Assembly: GCA_905197435.1 (NCBI GenBank)
Contig: CAJJYX010000102.1
Location: forward strand, 1 to 11,391
Origin: an uncultured Bacteroides sp.
Lineage (GTDB): Bacteria; Bacteroidota; Bacteroidia; Bacteroidales; Bacteroidaceae
Length of the DNA: 11,391 bases
Direction: 5' to 3'
Part shown: positions 1 to 7,473 of the stretch, piece after piece
How positions within the stretch are numbered: the stretch's first letter is position 1
Layout: each line of letters opens with the position of its first letter
The notes under the pieces: model-generated
Database searches by the model: none
What the model was told of the DNA's origin: nothing
What the model saw: only the letters and a program-made list of their open reading frames with translations
Made by a program: the position numbers and the translations under genes

Positions 1-464
1 TGAGTGATTTAGAGAACAAAAAAACGGAAGAAACTCCGAAAAAACGTCCCTACAATTTGAGGGAAAAGAAAGAAAAAAAGGCTGCATACAGGTCTTTGAT
101 TAGACCGGAATTGGCAGACGAGTTGTATGACAAGATCCTGAATATCATCGTTGTACAGAAGAAGTACAGAGATCCTAATTATTCTGCTAAAGATTTGGCA
201 AAAGAGTTACAGACTAATACCCGCTATTTATCGGCAGTCGTAAACTCTCGTTTTGGAATGAATTACTCTTGTTTATTGAATGAGTACAGAGTAAAAGATG
301 CTTTGCATTTATTGACAGATAAGAGGTATGCTGACAAAAATGTAGAAGAAATCAGCACGATGGTTGGTTTCGCTAATCGTCAGTCTTTTTATGCTGCATT
401 CTACAAAAATGTAGGAGAAACTCCTAATGGTTATCGTAAGAAACGTGCAGTAAAAAGCAAATAA
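1..464 (+). CDS. Stand-alone AraC-family DNA-binding protein (5' end cut by window by one base)
   Basis: The reading frame is open from the first bases. The window begins TGAGTGAT, which fits an ATG whose A lies just outside, giving about 154 residues beginning MSDLENKK. The TTG at 57 is internal. After a basic N-terminus (residues 1-30) comes an AraC/XylS-type double helix-turn-helix. The first helix-turn-helix is near residues 62-82 (SAKDLAKELQTNTRYLSAVV). The second is near 115-146, with the family pattern of I-S-x-x-V-G-F, F-Y-x-x-F and G-E-T-P-x-x-Y-R. No ligand-binding, receiver or membrane domain is present, so the protein resembles the DNA-binding tail of Bacteroides hybrid two-component regulators used alone. 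It is expected to be a cytoplasmic transcription factor; target and inducer are unknown. A hairpin terminator follows. The family call is firm. The start is inferred because one base is missing. Confidence 0.85.
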   Translation, partial: SDLENKKTEETPKKRPYNLREKKEKKAAYRSLIRPELADELYDKILNIIVVQKKYRDPNYSAKDLAKELQTNTRYLSAVVNSRFGMNYSCLLNEYRVKDALHLLTDKRYADKNVEEISTMVGFANRQSFYAAFYKNVGETPNGYRKKRAVKSK

Positions 465-485
465 TTCAGTGAAGCTGAATTTATG

Positions 486-530
486 AAAGGAAATATTCTG
501 GGACGGTTGCTTCGGAATACTTCCTTTTGT
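486..530 (+). terminator. Intrinsic terminator after the AraC-type gene
   Basis: AAAGGAAATATTC (486-498) pairs with GAATACTTCCTTT (515-527): 12 of 13 pairs, with one A-C mismatch, a 16-nt loop and TTTTG afterwards. A small AT-rich hairpin (AATTCAG/CTGAATT, 463-481) overlaps the stop codon just upstream. The ATG at 483 sits at the foot of this structure, which argues against using it as the start of the next gene. No exact TAnnTTTG box is seen between here and 564. Confidence 0.6.
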
Positions 531-563
531 CATTTTAATACTAACTATATCCTCCCGACACAC

Positions 564-2612
564 ATGAAAAAACAACTGATGTCCGTAGCAGTCGCTGCAT
601 CTTTGCTGACGGCTTGTGGCGGAGCGCAAAAAACGACTGCCGAGGCAGAAAAATTTGATTATACAGTGGAACAATTTGCAGACTTACAGATTTTACGCTA
701 TCGCGTACCGGAATTTGAGAACTTGTCTCTCAAACAGAAAGAATTGGTTTATTATTTGACGGAAGCGGCTTTGCAGGGCAGAGATATTCTTTTCGATCAA
801 AACGGGAAGTATAATCTGACTATTCGTCGGATGCTGGAAGCTGTTTATGTCGGTTATAAAGGGGATAAAAGCACTCCCGATTTCAAGGCTATGGAAGTGT
901 ATCTGAAGCGAGTATGGTTTTCCAATGGCATTCATCATCATTATGGTAGCGAAAAGTTTGTGCCGGGCTTTACTCCCGAATTCTTCAAGCAGGCTGTGCA
1001 GAGTGTGGATGCCGCTACACTGCCACTTGCCGAAGGGCAGAGTGTGGAACAGCTGTGCGAGGAAGTATTCCCCGTTATTTTTGACCCTAAAGTGATGCCG
1101 AAGCGGGTGAACCAGGCCGCCGGTGAAGATTTGGTATTGACTTCCGCATGCAATTATTACGATGGAGTGACACAGCAGGAAGCTGAAGATTTTTATAATG
1201 CTTTGAAGAATCCGGAAGATGAAACTCCCGTTTCCTATGGTTTGAACAGCCGTTTGGTAAAAGTGGATGGCAAGGTTCAGGAGAAGGTTTGGAAAGTGGG
1301 CGGACTATATGGCCAGGCACTTGAAAAGATTGTTTACTGGCTGAAGAAGGCAGAGGGAGTTGCCGAGACTCCCGAACAGAAAGCTGTAATTGCCAAATTG
1401 GTGGAATTTTATGAAACCGGTGACTTGAAGACATTCGATGAATATGCCATTTTGTGGGTGAAGGATTTGAACTCACGTATTGATTTTGTGAATGGATTTA
1501 CCGAAAGTTATGGCGATCCGCTCGGCATGAAAGCAAGCTGGGAATCTCTGGTGAATTTTAAGGATTTGGAAGCTACCCGTCGTACAGAGTTGATTAGCAG
1601 TAATGCACAGTGGTTTGAGGATCATTCTCCGGTAGACAGCCAATTTAAGAAAGAGAAAGTGAAAGGCGTATCTGCCAAGGTGATTACGGCTGCCATTCTG
1701 GCGGGTGACTTATATCCTGCAACTGCTATCGGCATCAACCTGCCCAATGCGAACTGGATACGCAGCCATCATGGTTCGAAGTCTGTTACGATTGGCAATA
1801 TTACGGACGCTTACAACAAGGCTGCTCATGGCAATGGGTTCAATGAGGAATTCGTGTACAGCGATGCAGAGCTCCAATTGATTGATAAGTATGCGGATGT
1901 AACAGACGAACTGCATACTGATTTGCACGAATGCTTGGGACATGGCTCCGGTAAACTGCTGCCGGGTGTGGATCCTGATGCGTTGAAGGCGTATGGCTCT
2001 ACTATCGAGGAAGCACGTGCCGACTTGTTCGGGCTTTATTACGTGGCCGATCCGAAGCTGGTGGAACTGGGGCTTACTCCGAGTACAGATGCTTATAAGG
2101 CTCAATACTATACCTATCTGATGAACGGTTTGATGACACAGCTTGTACGTATAGAGCCGGGTAACAACGTAGAGGAAGCTCACATGCGCAACCGTCAACT
2201 CATTGCGCGTTGGGTATACGAGAAAGGTGCGGCAGAAAAGGTTGTGGAATTGGTGAAGAAGGATGGAAAGACATATGTCGTAATCAATGATTATGAAAAG
2301 GTGCGTGAGCTATTTGGTGAGTTACTTGCCGAAATACAGCGTATTAAGTCTACCGGTGACTATGCCGGTGCTCATGATTTGGTGGAAGCCTATGCCGTGA
2401 AAGTCGATCCCGTTTTGCATGCCGAAGTACTGGAACGTTACAAGAGGTTGAACCTTGCGCCATACAAAGGTTTCATCAATCCGAAATATGAGGCAGTGAC
2501 GGATACAAACGGTAATATTACAGATGTAACAGTGACTTATGATGAAGGTTATGCAGAACAGATGTTGCGTTATAGCAAGGATTATTCAACATTGCCTTCC
2601 GTCAATAATTGA
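564..2612 (+). CDS. Dipeptidyl peptidase III (M49 zinc peptidase), predicted lipoprotein
   Basis: The protein has 682 residues from the ATG at 564. DPP III releases dipeptides from the N-termini of short peptides. The M49 signature HEXXGH is HECLGH at residues 455-460, with His455 and His460 as zinc ligands and Glu456 as catalytic base. The second motif EEARAD (482-487) supplies the third ligand, Glu483, and matches EECRAE of the human enzyme. Length and motifs fit the characterised Bacteroides thetaiotaomicron DPP III. The N-terminus is MKKQLMSVAVAASLLTACGG: a basic start, a hydrophobic core and the lipobox LTAC with Cys18. This predicts lipid anchoring and work outside the cytoplasm. No run of acidic residues follows Cys18, so no surface-export signal is obvious. 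A longer frame from ATG 483 adds 27 residues across the upstream terminator and buries the signal peptide, so it was not chosen. The AlkD-like gene begins 6 bases after the stop, suggesting cotranscription. Confidence 0.93.
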   Translation: MKKQLMSVAVAASLLTACGGAQKTTAEAEKFDYTVEQFADLQILRYRVPEFENLSLKQKELVYYLTEAALQGRDILFDQNGKYNLTIRRMLEAVYVGYKGDKSTPDFKAMEVYLKRVWFSNGIHHHYGSEKFVPGFTPEFFKQAVQSVDAATLPLAEGQSVEQLCEEVFPVIFDPKVMPKRVNQAAGEDLVLTSACNYYDGVTQQEAEDFYNALKNPEDETPVSYGLNSRLVKVDGKVQEKVWKVGGLYGQALEKIVYWLKKAEGVAETPEQKAVIAKLVEFYETGDLKTFDEYAILWVKDLNSRIDFVNGFTESYGDPLGMKASWESLVNFKDLEATRRTELISSNAQWFEDHSPVDSQFKKEKVKGVSAKVITAAILAGDLYPATAIGINLPNANWIRSHHGSKSVTIGNITDAYNKAAHGNGFNEEFVYSDAELQLIDKYADVTDELHTDLHECLGHGSGKLLPGVDPDALKAYGSTIEEARADLFGLYYVADPKLVELGLTPSTDAYKAQYYTYLMNGLMTQLVRIEPGNNVEEAHMRNRQLIARWVYEKGAAEKVVELVKKDGKTYVVINDYEKVRELFGELLAEIQRIKSTGDYAGAHDLVEAYAVKVDPVLHAEVLERYKRLNLAPYKGFINPKYEAVTDTNGNITDVTVTYDEGYAEQMLRYSKDYSTLPSVNN

Positions 2613-2618
2613 TGATAT

Positions 2619-3296
2619 ATGATAGATGATTCTAAAGAACGACTGCATCAGCAGTTGAAAGATATAAAGACACAGCTTCGTCTCTCCATGAATGGGGCTG
2701 TGTCCCAGAGTATGCGTGAGAAAGGTTTGGTATATAAGCTGAACTTTGGTGTGGAGCTTCCCCGTATCAAGAGTATTGCTGCCGGTTACGAAAAGGACCA
2801 CGCACTGGCGCAGGCTTTGTGGAAAGAAGATATTAGGGAGTGTAAAATACTGGCGGGACTTTTACAGCCGGTAGAGAGCTTTCTGCCTGAGATAGCTGAT
2901 ATCTGGGTAGAAGATATTCGCAATATCGAGATCGCAGAGTTCACCAGCATGAATTTATTCCAGCATCTGCCTTATGCACCTGCCAAGTCTTTTCATTGGA
3001 TTGCAAGCGAGGATGAATATACGCAGGTTTGCGGTTTCCTCACCATTGCCCGTCTGTTGATGAAAAAGGGCGACATGAACGAACGGGTTGAGAATGAGTT
3101 CCTTGATCAGGCGATAACGGCTTTTTTGTCGGGTTCCTACCATATCCGCAATGCTGCCATGACTGCCATCCGCCGCTTTATGCAGCAAAATGAGGAAAAT
3201 TCTTTTCAGGTTTGCCGCAGGGTGGAAGGCATGGACAACTCTTCTTCCGATGCTGAACAATTACTATATAATCTTGTAAAAGAGGAGATTTGTTGA
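2619..3296 (+). CDS. AlkD-like DNA alkylation repair protein
   Basis: The protein has 225 residues, is all-helical in appearance and has no signal peptide, so it is cytoplasmic. The pattern LPRIKSIAAGYEKDHALAQA (48-67), then LWKEDIRECKILAGLL (68-82), and later FHWIASEDEYTQVCGFLTIA (125-144), is that of the AlkD family of HEAT-like-repeat proteins. Family members remove or recognise bulky alkylated bases such as N3- and N7-alkylpurines. By eye, the segment matching the W-x-x-x-D catalytic region of Bacillus cereus AlkD reads N-I-E-I-A-E (102-107) here. The canonical Trp/Asp pair is therefore not obvious, and glycosylase activity should not be assumed. The start is 6 bases after the DPP III stop without a Shine-Dalgarno, consistent with a two-gene transcript that ends at the hairpin at 3324-3358. 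Family assignment is good; exact activity is uncertain. Confidence 0.78.
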   Translation: MIDDSKERLHQQLKDIKTQLRLSMNGAVSQSMREKGLVYKLNFGVELPRIKSIAAGYEKDHALAQALWKEDIRECKILAGLLQPVESFLPEIADIWVEDIRNIEIAEFTSMNLFQHLPYAPAKSFHWIASEDEYTQVCGFLTIARLLMKKGDMNERVENEFLDQAITAFLSGSYHIRNAAMTAIRRFMQQNEENSFQVCRRVEGMDNSSSDAEQLLYNLVKEEIC

Positions 3297-3323
3297 ATTG
3301 ATCCTAAAGTTATAGAGTGCTAA

Positions 3324-3358
3324 TGCGATAAGGGAATATTCCCCTTATCGCAATTTTT
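3324..3358 (+). terminator. Strong intrinsic terminator after the DPP III/AlkD-like unit
   Basis: TGCGATAAGGG (3324-3334) and CCCTTATCGCA (3342-3352) form a perfect 11-bp stem with a 7-nt loop. AATTTTT follows (3353-3358). This separates the upstream pair from the fur-purA transcript. Confidence 0.9.
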
Positions 3359-3370
3359 ATCCCTTTCTCG

Positions 3371-3400
3371 TTTGCTTTCCACAAAAAAGGATTAACTTTG
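3371..3400 (+). promoter_or_regulatory. Bacteroides-type promoter for fur-purA
   Basis: TTTG (3371-3374) and TAACTTTG (3393-3400) match the Bacteroides -33 TTTG and -7 TAnnTTTG boxes, with an 18-bp spacer. Transcription should begin a few bases after 3400, leaving a leader of roughly 20 nt before the ATG at 3425. A possible TTG start at 3398 lies inside the -7 box and so would not be on the transcript. Confidence 0.75.
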
Positions 3401-3424
3401 TTGGCTGTAAAACTGCGCCGTCAA

Positions 3425-3913
3425 ATGGAAAGTCAGAATGTGAAAGATACAGTTAGGCAGATATTCACTGAATATCTGAATGCGAACGGGCATCGTAAGA
3501 CTCCCGAACGTTATGCTATCCTTGATACCATTTACTCCATAGACGGTCATTTTGACATTGACACGCTCTATTCACTGATGGCTGACCAAGAGAATTTCCG
3601 CGTCAGCCGTGCAACGCTTTACAACACCATTATTTTGCTTATAAATGCTCGTTTGGTCATCAAGCATCAATTTGGCAACTCTTCCCAGTATGAAAAGTCT
3701 TATAATCGTGATACGCATCATCACCAGATATGCACTCAGTGTGGGAAGGTGACCGAGTTTCAGAACGAGGAGTTGCAGCATGCCATCGAGAACACCAGAT
3801 TGAGCCGCTTTAACCTTACGCACTATTCCTTATATATGTATGGGTTGTGCAGCAAGTGTGACCGAGCCAATAAACGGAAGAAAAAGAATAATAACCATAA
3901 AAAAGAAAAATGA
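3425..3913 (+). CDS. Fur-family metal-responsive transcriptional regulator
   Basis: The protein has 162 residues from the ATG at 3425, which was chosen because the longer frame starts inside the promoter. An N-terminal winged helix carries the recognition segment VSRATLYNTIILL near residues 60-72. The C-terminal dimerisation domain has His98-His100 followed by Cys103-x2-Cys106, with a second pair Cys142-x2-Cys145. This is the usual four-cysteine structural zinc site plus a histidine-rich regulatory metal region. Such proteins repress metal-uptake or peroxide-stress genes when metal is bound. Sequence alone does not decide between Fur, Zur and PerR roles. The last 16 or so residues are a very basic tail (RANKRKKKNNNHKKEK). 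The stop overlaps the purA start as ATGA, so the regulator and the purine enzyme are likely co-translated. Confidence 0.88.
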   Translation: MESQNVKDTVRQIFTEYLNANGHRKTPERYAILDTIYSIDGHFDIDTLYSLMADQENFRVSRATLYNTIILLINARLVIKHQFGNSSQYEKSYNRDTHHHQICTQCGKVTEFQNEELQHAIENTRLSRFNLTHYSLYMYGLCSKCDRANKRKKKNNNHKKEK

Positions 3914-5181
3914 AAGTAGACGTATTATTAGGATTACAATGGGGCGACGAAGGCAAGGGCAAAGTCGTTGATGTGTTAACTCCGAGATACGATGTCGTGG
4001 CTCGTTTCCAGGGAGGACCGAATGCCGGACATACACTCGAGTTTGAAGGACAAAAGTATGTGCTCCGTTCCATCCCATCTGGAATATTCCAGGGTGACAA
4101 GGTGAATATCATCGGTAACGGTGTAGTGCTCGATCCGGCTCTTTTTAAGGCAGAAGCTGAGGCTTTGGAAGCATCCGGCCATAACTTGAAGGACCGCTTG
4201 CACATTTCCAAGAAAGCGCACCTCATTCTGCCGACTCACCGCATATTGGATGCTGCATACGAGGCCGCCAAAGGAGATGCAAAGGTTGGAACTACCGGAA
4301 AAGGTATCGGACCGACTTATACGGATAAAATCAGCCGTAACGGTGTGCGTGTAGGTGACATTCTGCATGGCTTTGACAAGAAGTACGCAGCAGCCAAAGC
4401 TCGTCACGAACAGATATTGAAGGGACTGAATTATGAGTATGACCTTACGGAAATGGAGAAGGCATGGTTCGAAGGCATCGAATACTTGAAACAATTCCAG
4501 TTGGTGGACAGCGAACATGAGATGAATAGCTTGCTGGCTGCCGGTAAGTCTGTATTGTGTGAGGGTGCGCAGGGAACAATGCTGGACATTGATTTCGGCT
4601 CTTATCCGTTTGTTACTTCTTCCAATACGGTGTGTGCAGGTGCTTGTACCGGTCTGGGTATTGCTCCCAATAAGATCGGTGAAGTATATGGTATTTTCAA
4701 GGCTTACTGTACGCGCGTAGGTGCCGGCCCGTTCCCGACAGAACTGTTCGACAAAACCGGTGATCAGATTTGCACGCTGGGGCATGAGTTTGGTTCCGTG
4801 ACAGGACGCAAGCGCCGTTGTGGCTGGATTGACTTGGTGGCACTGAAGTATGCCATTATGGTAGACGGCGTTACCAAATTGATTATGATGAAGAGTGACG
4901 TGCTCGATTCTTTTGAAACCATCAAGGCTTGTGTAGCTTACAAGATAGATGGTGAGGAGATTGATTACTTCCCATTCGATATTAATGAAACCATTGAACC
5001 GGTTTACGTAGAGTTGCCCGGTTGGCAGACGGATATGACCAAGATGCAGAGTGAAGATGAGTTCCCGGAAGAATTTAATGCATACTTGTCATTCCTGGAA
5101 GAACAGCTTGGTGTGCCCATCAAGATTGTTTCCTTAGGTCCAGACCGTGAGCAGACCATCGAACGGTATACAGAGGAATAA
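3910..5181 (+). CDS. purA: Adenylosuccinate synthetase
   Basis: The protein has 423 residues, close to the 432 of E. coli PurA. It uses GTP to join IMP and aspartate, forming adenylosuccinate, the first committed step from IMP to AMP in the cytoplasm. The N-terminal GTP-site signature GLQWGDEGKGK (8-18) includes catalytic Asp13, and GPNAGHT includes His41. The second signature GTTGKGIGPTYTDK is at 127-140. Further on are VGAGPFPTEL, the arginine-rich TGRKRRCGW loop that contacts substrate, and the guanine-recognition segment K-S-D-V-L-D. All expected catalytic elements are present. Its ATG overlaps the Fur-family stop codon by four bases, so expression should depend on the promoter at 3371-3400. 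A long terminator-like hairpin follows at 5203-5273. Confidence 0.98.
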   Translation: MKVDVLLGLQWGDEGKGKVVDVLTPRYDVVARFQGGPNAGHTLEFEGQKYVLRSIPSGIFQGDKVNIIGNGVVLDPALFKAEAEALEASGHNLKDRLHISKKAHLILPTHRILDAAYEAAKGDAKVGTTGKGIGPTYTDKISRNGVRVGDILHGFDKKYAAAKARHEQILKGLNYEYDLTEMEKAWFEGIEYLKQFQLVDSEHEMNSLLAAGKSVLCEGAQGTMLDIDFGSYPFVTSSNTVCAGACTGLGIAPNKIGEVYGIFKAYCTRVGAGPFPTELFDKTGDQICTLGHEFGSVTGRKRRCGWIDLVALKYAIMVDGVTKLIMMKSDVLDSFETIKACVAYKIDGEEIDYFPFDINETIEPVYVELPGWQTDMTKMQSEDEFPEEFNAYLSFLEEQLGVPIKIVSLGPDREQTIERYTEE

Positions 5182-5202
5182 TAAAACAGACTGATAACCT
5201 TA

Positions 5203-5273
5203 GGCACGGATTACACGGATTTCGCGGCTTCATCTGAAGAACCGTGGGTGTCCGGATAATCCGTGCCTTTTTT
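5203..5273 (+). terminator. Composite terminator or attenuator between purA and the fucosidase
   Basis: GGCACGGATTA (5203-5213) and TAATCCGTGCC (5257-5267) are a perfect 11-bp inverted repeat followed by six T (5268-5273). The 43-nt interior can pair further: CACGG (5214-5218) with CCGTG (5242-5246), and CTTCA with TGAAG (5228-5239). The left arm also holds a near-tandem CACGGATTA/CACGGATTT. The T run ends 10 bases before the fucosidase ATG, so the element forms the leader of that gene as well as the end of purA. Confidence 0.85.
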
Positions 5274-5283
5274 ATTTATTGCC

Positions 5284-6588
5284 ATGAAGACACGTCTTTT
5301 GTATTTTTTGTTACTGTGCTTTTTTGCGCCCTCCGCGAAGTCGCAGACTTATCAACCGACGGAGGAGAATCTGAAATCCCGTCAGGAGTTCCGGGACAAT
5401 CGTTTTGGTATCTTCCTGCATTGGGGGATATACAGCATGTTGGCTACCGGAGAATGGACCATGACCAACAAGAACTTGAATTATAAGGAGTATGCCAAAC
5501 TGGCGGGTGGCTTTTACCCTTCCAAGTTCGATGCGGCTAAATGGGTGTCGGCCATCAAAGTATCCGGTGCAAAGTATATCTGCTTCACATCCCGGCATCA
5601 CGACGGCTTTTCCATGTTCCATACGCGCTTTTCCGATTATAATATAGTGGATGCCACTCCTTTCAAACGGGATATTCTGAAAGAATTGGCAGACGAGTGC
5701 CACAAGCAGGGAATTCGTCTGCATCTCTACTATTCGCATATCGACTGGTTTCGTGAAGATGCTCCGTGGGGACGTACCGGACGTGGAACGGGACGTCCGA
5801 ATCCGAAGGGCGACTGGAGCAGTTACTATAAGTTTATGAACAACCAGTTGACCGAGTTGCTTACCAATTATGGAAAGATAGGTGCCATCTGGTTTGATGG
5901 TTGGTGGGACCAGGATCAGAATCCCGATTTTGACTGGCAACTGCCCGGACAATATGCCATGATACACCGTCTGCAACCGGCTTGCCTGGTTGGGAACAAC
6001 CATCATCAAGTGCCGTTTGCCGGCGAGGATATCCAGATATTTGAACGCGACTTGCCGGGTGAGAACCGTGCGGGGCTTTCCGGTCAGGATATCAGTGCCT
6101 TGCCTCTTGAGACCTGTGAAACGATGAACGGCATGTGGGGATACAAGATTACAGATCAGGACTATAAATCGACCAAAACACTGATACACTATCTGGTGAA
6201 GGCTGCCGGAAAGGATGCCAATCTGCTGATGAATATCGGCCCTCGGCCGGACGGTGAGTTGCCTGCTGTTGCATTGGAGCGTCTGGCAGAAGTGGGAGAA
6301 TGGATGAAGGTATACGGTGAAACCATCTATGGAACCCGGGGTGGCTGCATTGCTCCGCATCCTTGGGGAGTCACTACGCAAAGAGGAAATAAATTGTATG
6401 TGCATATCCTCGAATTGCAGGATAAGGCTCTCTTTCTACCGTTGGAAGGCAAGAAAGTGAAGAAAGCCATCAGTTATGTCGACCGCCTCCCGGTGAAGTT
6501 TCGTAAGAGTGAAGGCGGGGTGATACTTTATTTGCCGGAGGTTCCGATGGATGTTGACAAGGTGATAGAAGTAGAGATTGAAGAATAA
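5284..6588 (+). CDS. Secreted GH29 alpha-L-fucosidase
   Basis: The protein has 434 residues from the ATG at 5284. A frame from GTG 5263 would begin inside the terminator stem. Residues 1-20 are a Sec signal peptide (MKTRLLYFLLLCFFAPSAKS) with likely cleavage before Gln21; LLLC is a poor lipobox, so a soluble periplasmic enzyme is favoured. GH29 hallmarks are HWG (46-48), SRHHDGF (103-109) and IWFDGWWD (202-209), where Asp205 is the expected nucleophile of the retaining mechanism. ETCETMNGMWGY and LLMNIGPRPDGELP follow in the distal part of the barrel. A short beta-rich C-terminal domain (about 345-434) ends the protein. It should release L-fucose from glycans; linkage preference is not readable, and I could not identify the acid/base residue securely. 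No SusC/SusD or regulator genes adjoin it. Confidence 0.92.
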   Translation: MKTRLLYFLLLCFFAPSAKSQTYQPTEENLKSRQEFRDNRFGIFLHWGIYSMLATGEWTMTNKNLNYKEYAKLAGGFYPSKFDAAKWVSAIKVSGAKYICFTSRHHDGFSMFHTRFSDYNIVDATPFKRDILKELADECHKQGIRLHLYYSHIDWFREDAPWGRTGRGTGRPNPKGDWSSYYKFMNNQLTELLTNYGKIGAIWFDGWWDQDQNPDFDWQLPGQYAMIHRLQPACLVGNNHHQVPFAGEDIQIFERDLPGENRAGLSGQDISALPLETCETMNGMWGYKITDQDYKSTKTLIHYLVKAAGKDANLLMNIGPRPDGELPAVALERLAEVGEWMKVYGETIYGTRGGCIAPHPWGVTTQRGNKLYVHILELQDKALFLPLEGKKVKKAISYVDRLPVKFRKSEGGVILYLPEVPMDVDKVIEVEIEE

Positions 6589-6621
6589 ATCTGAACAGGC
6601 TCTTAATTCTTCCTAAAAGAT

Positions 6622-6662
6622 AAAGGAAGCGCTGGCATTGCTCACCGTTTCCTTTTATTTTT
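6622..6662 (+). terminator. Intrinsic terminator after the fucosidase
   Basis: AAAGGAAGCG (6622-6631) pairs with CGTTTCCTTT (6646-6655), giving 10 pairs including one G-T wobble and a 14-nt loop. TATTTTT follows. Confidence 0.8.
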
Positions 6663-6725
6663 GGCAGACTATTTGTTGTTCAATAAGAAACGACTGATTT
6701 ATTCACAATTTAAAGAAAGAAAATT

Positions 6726-7421
6726 ATGGGAACAGGAATGATAGGAATACAATGGATTATTTTTATCGGTATTGCCGTCGTCAGTTGGCTGGTACAGATA
6801 AATCTTCAGAACAAGTTCAAGAAATACTCTAAAATCCCCACCGGTAATGGAATGACCGGAGCAGACGTTGCCTTGAAGATGCTGCACGACAATGGCATTT
6901 ACGATGTGACCGTGACGCATACTCCCGGACATCTGACCGACCATTATAATCCTGCCAATAAGACAGTAAACCTGAGTGAGAGTGTTTATAGCAGTAACAG
7001 TATAATGGCTGCTGCCGTTGCAGCCCATGAATGTGGCCACGCCGTGCAGCATGCGCGTGCATATGCTCCGTTGACAATGCGTAGCAAGTTGGTACCGGTT
7101 GTCTCTTTTGCTTCACAGTGGATGACGTGGCTGTTGCTGGCAGGTATCTTGATGCTGAATTCTTTTCCACAACTGTTGTTGGCGGGTATTATATTGTTTG
7201 CATTGACGACTTTGTTCAGCTTTATCACCTTGCCGGTAGAAATCAATGCAAGTAAGCGCGCATTGGTGTGGCTTAGCAATTCCGGTATTACAAATTCGTA
7301 TAACCATGCACAAGCCGAAGATGCGCTCCGTTCGGCTGCCTATACTTATGTAGTGGCTGCCCTTAGTTCACTGGCTACGCTGATTTATTATATCATGATA
7401 TTCTTGGGGCGTAGAGATTAA
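6726..7421 (+). CDS. Membrane zinc metallopeptidase, YugP family
   Basis: The protein has 231 residues. It matches the neutral zinc metallopeptidase family named after Bacillus subtilis YugP. An N-terminal membrane segment (about 6-26) is followed by a soluble stretch. The HEXXH motif HECGH is at 101-105, with His101 and His105 as zinc ligands and Glu102 as catalytic base. Two hydrophobic segments (about 122-144 and 147-169) lie next to L-P-V-E-I-N-A-S-K-R-A, a conserved family block whose Glu172 may be the third ligand. A last membrane segment is near 206-227. Substrate is unknown; membrane-protein turnover is only a guess. The start follows an A-rich stretch without a Shine-Dalgarno. It sits alone between the fucosidase terminator and the long hisS upstream region, and I found no exact TAnnTTTG box in front of it. 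Confidence 0.88.
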   Translation: MGTGMIGIQWIIFIGIAVVSWLVQINLQNKFKKYSKIPTGNGMTGADVALKMLHDNGIYDVTVTHTPGHLTDHYNPANKTVNLSESVYSSNSIMAAAVAAHECGHAVQHARAYAPLTMRSKLVPVVSFASQWMTWLLLAGILMLNSFPQLLLAGIILFALTTLFSFITLPVEINASKRALVWLSNSGITNSYNHAQAEDALRSAAYTYVVAALSSLATLIYYIMIFLGRRD

Positions 7422-7473
7422 ACATGTGATGCAATTATAAGTAAATGTACCAAAATTCAGGCAGGTATATTAT

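Noticed and set aside
483..563. In-frame N-terminal extension of the DPP III gene from ATG 483
   Set aside because: It runs through the terminator stem at 486-530 and places 27 residues before a clear lipoprotein signal peptide.
3315..3323. GAGTGCTAA, identical to the right half of the CIRCE heat-shock operator
   Set aside because: The matching left half is absent nine bases upstream, and the site lies at the end of the AlkD-like gene, next to a terminator. Probably chance.
3398..3424. TTG start for the Fur-family gene
   Set aside because: The TTG lies within the -7 box TAACTTTG, upstream of the expected transcription start; ATG 3425 fits better.
5311..6405. 364-codon open frame on the minus strand opposite the fucosidase
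   Set aside because: Shadow of the GH29 gene, with no recognisable domain or start signal.
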